Translations under genes and position numbers: made by a program | The notes under the pieces: generated by a model | The model's input: only the letters and a program-made list of their open reading frames with translations | Databases searched by the model: none | Told to the model about the DNA's origin: nothing | In this document: piece after piece, positions 60,075-64,000 of the stretch | How positions within the stretch are numbered: position 1 is the first letter of the stretch | Layout of the letters: each line of letters opens with the position of its first letter | Assembly (NCBI GenBank): GCA_964442385.1 | Contig: CAYTYZ010000001.1 | Span: 62,001 to 126,000, forward strand | From: CAYTYZ01 sp964442385 | GTDB lineage: Bacteria > Patescibacteriota > Microgenomatia > UBA12405 | Length of the DNA: 64,000 bases | Direction: 5' to 3'

Positions 60075-60650
60075 ATGACAAAAAAACATATTGTAGTCGC
60101 CTCTACTAACCCAGTTAAACTTGACTGCACCCACCTAGCTTTTGCCCAAATTTTTCCAAAAGATAATTTGCAATTTTCGACCATCTCTGTCCCCTCTGGC
60201 GTTCCCGACCAGCCCATGGGCCAGTTACAAACCAGAACAGGAGCCATAAACAGGGCCAATAATGCTCGCAAGGCTGTTTCTGAGGCTGATTTTTGGGTTG
60301 GTTTAGAAGGAGGTCTGGAACTAGTACCAGTCTTGGACACCAATTCTCAACCCACAGGCAAGCAAGAATTACACACCCTGGTTTATATTTGTGTTTTAGA
60401 TAAAAGTGGTAAAAAAGGCGAAGGCCATGCAGCCGGCTTTCAAATCCCACCAGAAATAGCTCACCTAGTTCTGGAACAAAACATGGAGCTAGGTCATGCC
60501 GATGACTTGGTTTTCAAGCGCCAAAACAGCAAACAACAAGATGGTGCCTGTGGCATTTTAACCAGAGGTATAATAACCAGATCTAATCTTTATCAAATGG
60601 CAGTAACCTTTGCCTTAGTTCCATTTATCAACTCTAACCTTTATGACTAA
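60075..60650 (+). CDS. inosine/xanthosine triphosphatase (YjjX/DUF84 family)
   Basis: 191 residues. Typical motifs: VASTNPVKLDCTHLAF, the SGVPDQPMG loop, ARKAVSEADFWVGLEGGLE and the C-terminal DGACGILTRGIITRSNLY. The family removes non-canonical ITP/XTP from the nucleotide pool. TACAAT lies 6 nt before the ATG, so the mRNA is leaderless. Its end overlaps the Nudix gene by 8 bp, forming a nucleotide-sanitising pair. Confidence 0.9.
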   Translation: MTKKHIVVASTNPVKLDCTHLAFAQIFPKDNLQFSTISVPSGVPDQPMGQLQTRTGAINRANNARKAVSEADFWVGLEGGLELVPVLDTNSQPTGKQELHTLVYICVLDKSGKKGEGHAAGFQIPPEIAHLVLEQNMELGHADDLVFKRQNSKQQDGACGILTRGIITRSNLYQMAVTFALVPFINSNLYD

Positions 60651-61350
60651 TTCACAGCCCCTCCATTCAGTCCAACTAGCCATTTTGCGGGAACTTCTTT
60701 TCGTACCTTCGGCCCGTTTTACCACTCTCAATATCACTGGACTTACCTCCGACCATTTTAATTTTCATATCAAAAGATTGGTGGAATTAGCTTATGTCGA
60801 AAAAAACTATACCAACTATTCCTTAACCAAAAAAGGCAAGGAGTTTGCCAACCGCATGGACACCTATACTGCCACTATCGAAAAACAAGCTAAGCTCAGT
60901 GTCAAACCACTCTGTATCCGTAACAATCCCCAAGGTCAAACCGAATACCTAATCCAACAACGTCTTAAACAGCCTTTTTTTGGACTTTGGGGTTTTCCTG
61001 GGGGTAAAATCCGCTGGGGTGAAACCATTTACCAGGCCGTAGCTCGTGAGCTCCTTGAAGAAACTGGTCTAACTGGCCAGTTTACTCTCAAGGGTATTCA
61101 ACACAAACTGGATATAACTACCGACAGCGGACTACTCTTGGAAGACAAATTTTTTTATGTATTTAAAGTGGAGTCCACTACAGGCGCACTATTACCTACC
61201 ATCGAAGGCCATAAAAATCACTGGGCTACCAGACAAGAAATAGAAAAACTAGAAATATTCAATGGAGTTTTAGAGCTACTGGATATGATAGACAAACCAG
61301 ACTTTCAGTTTATCGAACATACCTACACTTACAACTCTAATCAATATTAA
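60643..61350 (+). CDS. Nudix hydrolase with N-terminal winged helix
   Basis: 235 residues. Residues 1-75 form a winged-helix-like domain (LAILRELLFVPSARFTTLNI; LVELAYVEKNYTNYSLTKKG). A complete Nudix box follows: GGKIRWGET then ARELLEETGL. Such fusions include sensors of nucleotide derivatives (NrtR-like), but active-site completeness suggests catalysis here. Coupled to the NTPase gene. Confidence 0.85.
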   Translation: MTNSQPLHSVQLAILRELLFVPSARFTTLNITGLTSDHFNFHIKRLVELAYVEKNYTNYSLTKKGKEFANRMDTYTATIEKQAKLSVKPLCIRNNPQGQTEYLIQQRLKQPFFGLWGFPGGKIRWGETIYQAVARELLEETGLTGQFTLKGIQHKLDITTDSGLLLEDKFFYVFKVESTTGALLPTIEGHKNHWATRQEIEKLEIFNGVLELLDMIDKPDFQFIEHTYTYNSNQY

Positions 61351-61409
61351 AAAGAGTAGTGCCTGTGTCCGCCAATGGCGGACACAGGCACATACATTCT
61401 AGAGCAGCG
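61349..61409 (-). terminator. trailer element and terminator of unit G
   Basis: Minus strand: TGCTCTAGAATGTAT (61406-61392), 3 nt after the stop, is the exact 15-base complement of leader ATACATTCTAGAGCA (63543-63529). Terminator GTGCCTGTGTCCGCC / GGCGGACACAGGCAC (61391-61359), a perfect 15-bp stem, then a T-run. Confidence 0.9.
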
Positions 61410-63416
61410 CTACTTCTTTGTCTGAACCTCCTTCAGACTTACGGTAGGCAGCGGCTTTACCGCCGCCGGCCCAAAAGGTGTCACGTTACCACCATTATCG
61501 ATCTCCTCTAGCCAGTAGTACAACTGGCTGGCTGGGGCATTGCTATCGACCCAGGTGTATACATAACCTGCACCTGAAGCGGCAATCACCCCATCACTCA
61601 CCATGGTAGCCAAAGCTCGATCCGAACTGGTTCCCCGAAGTACCCGGAACCCCAGTGTGTTGACTTCCATGCCAGTCTGCCAAGACAGATTGACTCCACT
61701 TCCCAACCGCGAGGCCCGGAAGTAATTCAGGACCACCGGAGTTTCTGGCATCAGATGGATCTGGCAGGTAACTGGATATATCCATGTACCACTTGGACCA
61801 ATGCCATGTACGGCCACCTGGTATGTTTGGCGAAAAAGAAGGGTTCGGACAGTGGAAGTCGGAACGCTACCAGACTCCAAGATAATGTCATACCTACCAT
61901 CGTTCATATCCTTTGCAATCAACGAATATTGGTCAATGTACTGACCACTTATCGTATAGCTAAGGACTAACTGATTCCTAGGATCACTCGCCAAGGGAGT
62001 CGCCTCCCAAGTCCACACACAGGTTGGTGGCGGAATCACCCCGGCATCAACATCGATATTGTTCTGGGTGAGGTTAATCAACCCAGTAAAACCAACGTTG
62101 TTTACATCGGAATCCAAGGTGTCTCCACCCGCATCCTGGTATGTAAACGTATATCCAGTCGGTATCCCCAAAAACTGGGCCAAGTATTGACCTGGCTGCA
62201 AGCAGCTTAGGTCATACCAACCAGTCGAATCTGTGGTTGCAGACATCACAAACGTCGCTGGTGTACTCCAGGTATAGAGATTTACCACCACCCCAGCAAG
62301 TCCGGACTCACCCGAGTCCTGGATACCATTGCCATTCCCATCCACCCACACAAAGTTCCCCAGGTGTAGGCAAACAGGTGTACTCGTAGCTGTAGGCGTA
62401 CCCGTAGGCGAAGCCGTCTGGGTCGGCGTCACCGTCGGTGTCCGAGTCGGAGTAGATGTATTCGTCGACGTTGCCGTCGACGTGTTGGTCGGTGTCCGAG
62501 TCGGAGTATTGGTCGGAGTAGCAGTGGGTGTATTCGTTGGAGTGTTTGTTGGCGTATTCGTGGGTGTAGCTGTTGCCGTATTTGTCGGCGTCGGCGTATT
62601 CGTCGGCGTCGAAGTAGACGTATTGGTCGGAGTATTGGTCGACGTTGGTGTGTTCGACGGTGTCGCCGTTGGCAACTGGTATGTGTAAGTTACACACACC
62701 TCCTTAACGAAGTTTGTTCTCCAGTCGCCCCCACCATTCGGGGTATGTCCTGGCAAAGGATCAAAAGACCCAATATCGGTAATTGGCAACTTCAGAAAAC
62801 TCATGCCCAGATAGGGCTTGACAGACTCGGCCATCGCGTCATCTATGAAGGTCCATACCTCATCAGACGCAAAAGTATTGGCCCCTGAGTTGTCCTCATA
62901 TGGCGCCAAAGTCTCGCTGACTTTAGTTCTGGCACCAACAGGGAATATCTGACCATCCGGCAATCCAAGTGTGGATGACAACCATTGCTCGTATCGTAGC
63001 TTGCTCCGAGACAGTGGAGACACCGACTCAAAAGTTTGTGTCAAGCGAATGGTAGTAGTAACTCGAACCGTCACTTGAGTCAGAACACGGCCCCCATCAG
63101 AATCAAACTGCCGAACTGGGAGGTCCCTGCTTTGCAGTTCCGATTCCGTCATCCTAGGAATGGTCGTAGAACATGTCGTCGCCACCCCGTACTCGTACTC
63201 CAAGGGTTTCGAAACATACCACCCCTCCTTGCTCACTTCCGGCGGCATGGACTTGACGTCCCACACACCGGTCGTACCGTCCTTGACGGCCTCAACGACC
63301 AACGCCGTTTCCGGCGGTTTCTTGTCCTGCGCATCAGCCAGCCTCGGGCCAGCCAACGCAACCAAGAACGCTGCGACCAAAATCAATACCGGTATCACGC
63401 TCAATTTCTTGCTCAC
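61410..63416 (-). CDS. exported SdrD-B-type surface protein with Thr/Pro repeats
   Basis: 668 residues from GTG 63416 (SD AAAGGAG). Signal peptide of about 29 residues ending ADAQ. An N-terminal domain (30-245) is followed by about 90 residues of NTPT/TPTNT repeats and an SdrD B-like/Cna-B beta domain (LGNFVWVDGNGNGIQDSGES). A C-terminal beta region resembling fibronectin-type modules (VNLSWQTGMEVNTLGFRVLR) closes the protein. Likely a stalk-like adhesin. G+C-rich; repeats at DNA level are GTCGGxGTA-like on the + strand. Confidence 0.88.
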   Translation of the reverse strand: MSKKLSVIPVLILVAAFLVALAGPRLADAQDKKPPETALVVEAVKDGTTGVWDVKSMPPEVSKEGWYVSKPLEYEYGVATTCSTTIPRMTESELQSRDLPVRQFDSDGGRVLTQVTVRVTTTIRLTQTFESVSPLSRSKLRYEQWLSSTLGLPDGQIFPVGARTKVSETLAPYEDNSGANTFASDEVWTFIDDAMAESVKPYLGMSFLKLPITDIGSFDPLPGHTPNGGGDWRTNFVKEVCVTYTYQLPTATPSNTPTSTNTPTNTSTSTPTNTPTPTNTATATPTNTPTNTPTNTPTATPTNTPTRTPTNTSTATSTNTSTPTRTPTVTPTQTASPTGTPTATSTPVCLHLGNFVWVDGNGNGIQDSGESGLAGVVVNLYTWSTPATFVMSATTDSTGWYDLSCLQPGQYLAQFLGIPTGYTFTYQDAGGDTLDSDVNNVGFTGLINLTQNNIDVDAGVIPPPTCVWTWEATPLASDPRNQLVLSYTISGQYIDQYSLIAKDMNDGRYDIILESGSVPTSTVRTLLFRQTYQVAVHGIGPSGTWIYPVTCQIHLMPETPVVLNYFRASRLGSGVNLSWQTGMEVNTLGFRVLRGTSSDRALATMVSDGVIAASGAGYVYTWVDSNAPASQLYYWLEEIDNGGNVTPFGPAAVKPLPTVSLKEVQTKK

Positions 63417-63663
63417 TTAGTCTTCTCCTTTGGCACCTTGTGCCACTTTCGTAACTTATTTTTACGAGGCTTTCACCTCCCAACCCCAAGCCGACTGGTC
63501 GGATTAAAGTAGGAAGGTGAAAGCGATTTGCTCTAGAATGTATATTGTAAAAGATCAGTACTATCCTTGTTTTGTAACGTTCATGTCACAAACATAGATA
63601 CATACTTGATACGTATAAATATACGTCGCAGACCTATAATACTCTTTTTTTTGAAAAAGTCAA
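63417..63663 (-). promoter_or_regulatory. promoter and structured leader of unit G
   Basis: Minus strand: TTGACT (63663-63658), 16-nt spacer, TATTAT (63641-63636). Close to the start of transcription is ACGTATA-TT-TATACGT (about 63626-63611). Leader element ATACATTCTAGAGCA (63543-63529) pairs with the trailer. It is followed at once by hairpin GCTTTCACCTTCC/GGGAGGTGAAAGC (63524-63469), a small GGCAC-AAG-GTGCC hairpin and AAAGGAG. Confidence 0.85.
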
Positions 63664-63669
63664 GCTGAT

Positions 63670-64000
63670 TTAGGCCCTGCTAATAAATCCTGCAGTTAAA
63701 GCAATTGCTACTCCATCTGCTGCATGACTAGGAGTAATTTTTTCCTGCACATTTAGAAGCCTTTTTACCATATTTTCGATCTGAAACTTTTCGGCCCTAC
63801 CATATCCTGTTAAGGCCATTTTCATTTGCAATGGTGTTACCAATTTAAAACCTATTTTCTGAACCCCTGCCATAAGTTTGCAAATACCAATGACTTCCGA
63901 TGTTTTTAGGGCTGTAGCCGCATTTTTTGCAAAAAATACCTGTTCTACCGATAATATATTTATATTGTACTGAACACATATTTTATTCAATTCCCGGTAA
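63670..64000 (-). CDS. ruvC: Holliday junction resolvase RuvC (partial)
   Basis: The C-terminal two thirds of RuvC; the gene runs off the right edge. Seen: ILSVEQVFFAKNAATAL with the catalytic Glu, a central helical region, TGYGRAEKFQIENMVKRLL and the acidic PSHAADGVAIALTAGF near the end. The residues YRE before the first in-window TTG show the frame continues. RuvC cuts Holliday junctions; it is separated from ruvA/ruvB by about 7.5 kb. Confidence 0.9.
   Translation of the reverse strand, partial: YRELNKICVQYNINILSVEQVFFAKNAATALKTSEVIGICKLMAGVQKIGFKLVTPLQMKMALTGYGRAEKFQIENMVKRLLNVQEKITPSHAADGVAIALTAGFISRA

Noticed and set aside
62370..62680. CRISPR-like or minisatellite array
   Set aside because: The regular GTCGG/GTATT pattern is the coding sequence of Thr/Pro/Asn repeats in the surface protein; there are no unique spacers.

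Overview
This window looks like a scaffold from an ultra-small, AT-rich bacterium of the Candidate Phyla Radiation (Patescibacteria), probably Microgenomates-like; this is an inference. It rests on the compact layout, many short unknown exported proteins, SD-less ribosomal-protein genes, and a typical set of Memo-like, LemA, SIMPL, C39-like, TrmB and Mur-ligase genes. The standard code fits: TAA, TAG and TGA all end genes. Two 10-N scaffold gaps (8215-8224 and 45049-45058) each cut a gene.

Layout. 1-6.7 kb: an unknown gene, a GDP-mannose mannosyl hydrolase-like Nudix gene, tRNA-Trp with two decayed copies of its 3' end downstream, an EamA transporter, a methyltransferase and small membrane-anchored proteins. 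6.7-9 kb: a gene-free, hairpin-rich stretch and a G+C-rich membrane protein. 9-19 kb: surface glycosyltransferases, an ATP-grasp ligase, glyA, a thymidylate-kinase-like gene, SIMPL, slipin, nrdR and an IMPDH/GMPR-like gene. 19-24 kb: secE-nusG-rplK-rplA, interrupted by a tandem family of unknown paralogs. 24-27 kb: a VapBC-like pair and two short exported-protein operons. 27-34 kb: ddl, TrmB, a MurF-like ligase, and rplJ-rplL behind an L10 leader. 34-41 kb: a tandem family of modular exported proteins. 41-51 kb: O-antigen-ligase-like, hydroxyacid dehydrogenase, Memo, LemA. 51-61 kb: C39-like protease, GNAT, ruvB, NYN, ruvA, MazF-like, RmlC-like, a RelBE-like pair, NTPase and Nudix. 61-64 kb: an SdrD-B-type surface protein and the 3' part of ruvC.

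The most interesting pattern is in gene expression. Most ordinary genes have no Shine-Dalgarno (SD) sequence, and many have a -10 box only 5-10 nt before the start codon, so they look leaderless. Ten transcription units carrying G+C-richer exported or membrane proteins are different. They have recognisable promoters, 80-450 nt leaders usually with a strong hairpin, an AGGAGG-type SD, and a hairpin just after the gene. In eight of these ten units, a leader segment is complementary to the short trailer between stop codon and terminator: 15 bp at 61.4-63.5 kb, 12 bp at 26.0-27.1 kb, 10 bp plus flanks at 24.8-25.8 kb, 13 bp at 36.1-36.7 kb, and 9-13 bp elsewhere. The sequences differ from unit to unit while the pairing is kept. 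This suggests mRNAs whose two ends base-pair, a candidate undescribed mechanism for stabilising or controlling surface-protein mRNAs.

The exported proteins at 34-41 kb share two domains in different combinations, and three of them end in a lysine-rich tail finishing in KGK. Together with the GT-C-like, GT2 and O-antigen-ligase-like enzymes, they point to an elaborate glycosylated cell envelope.
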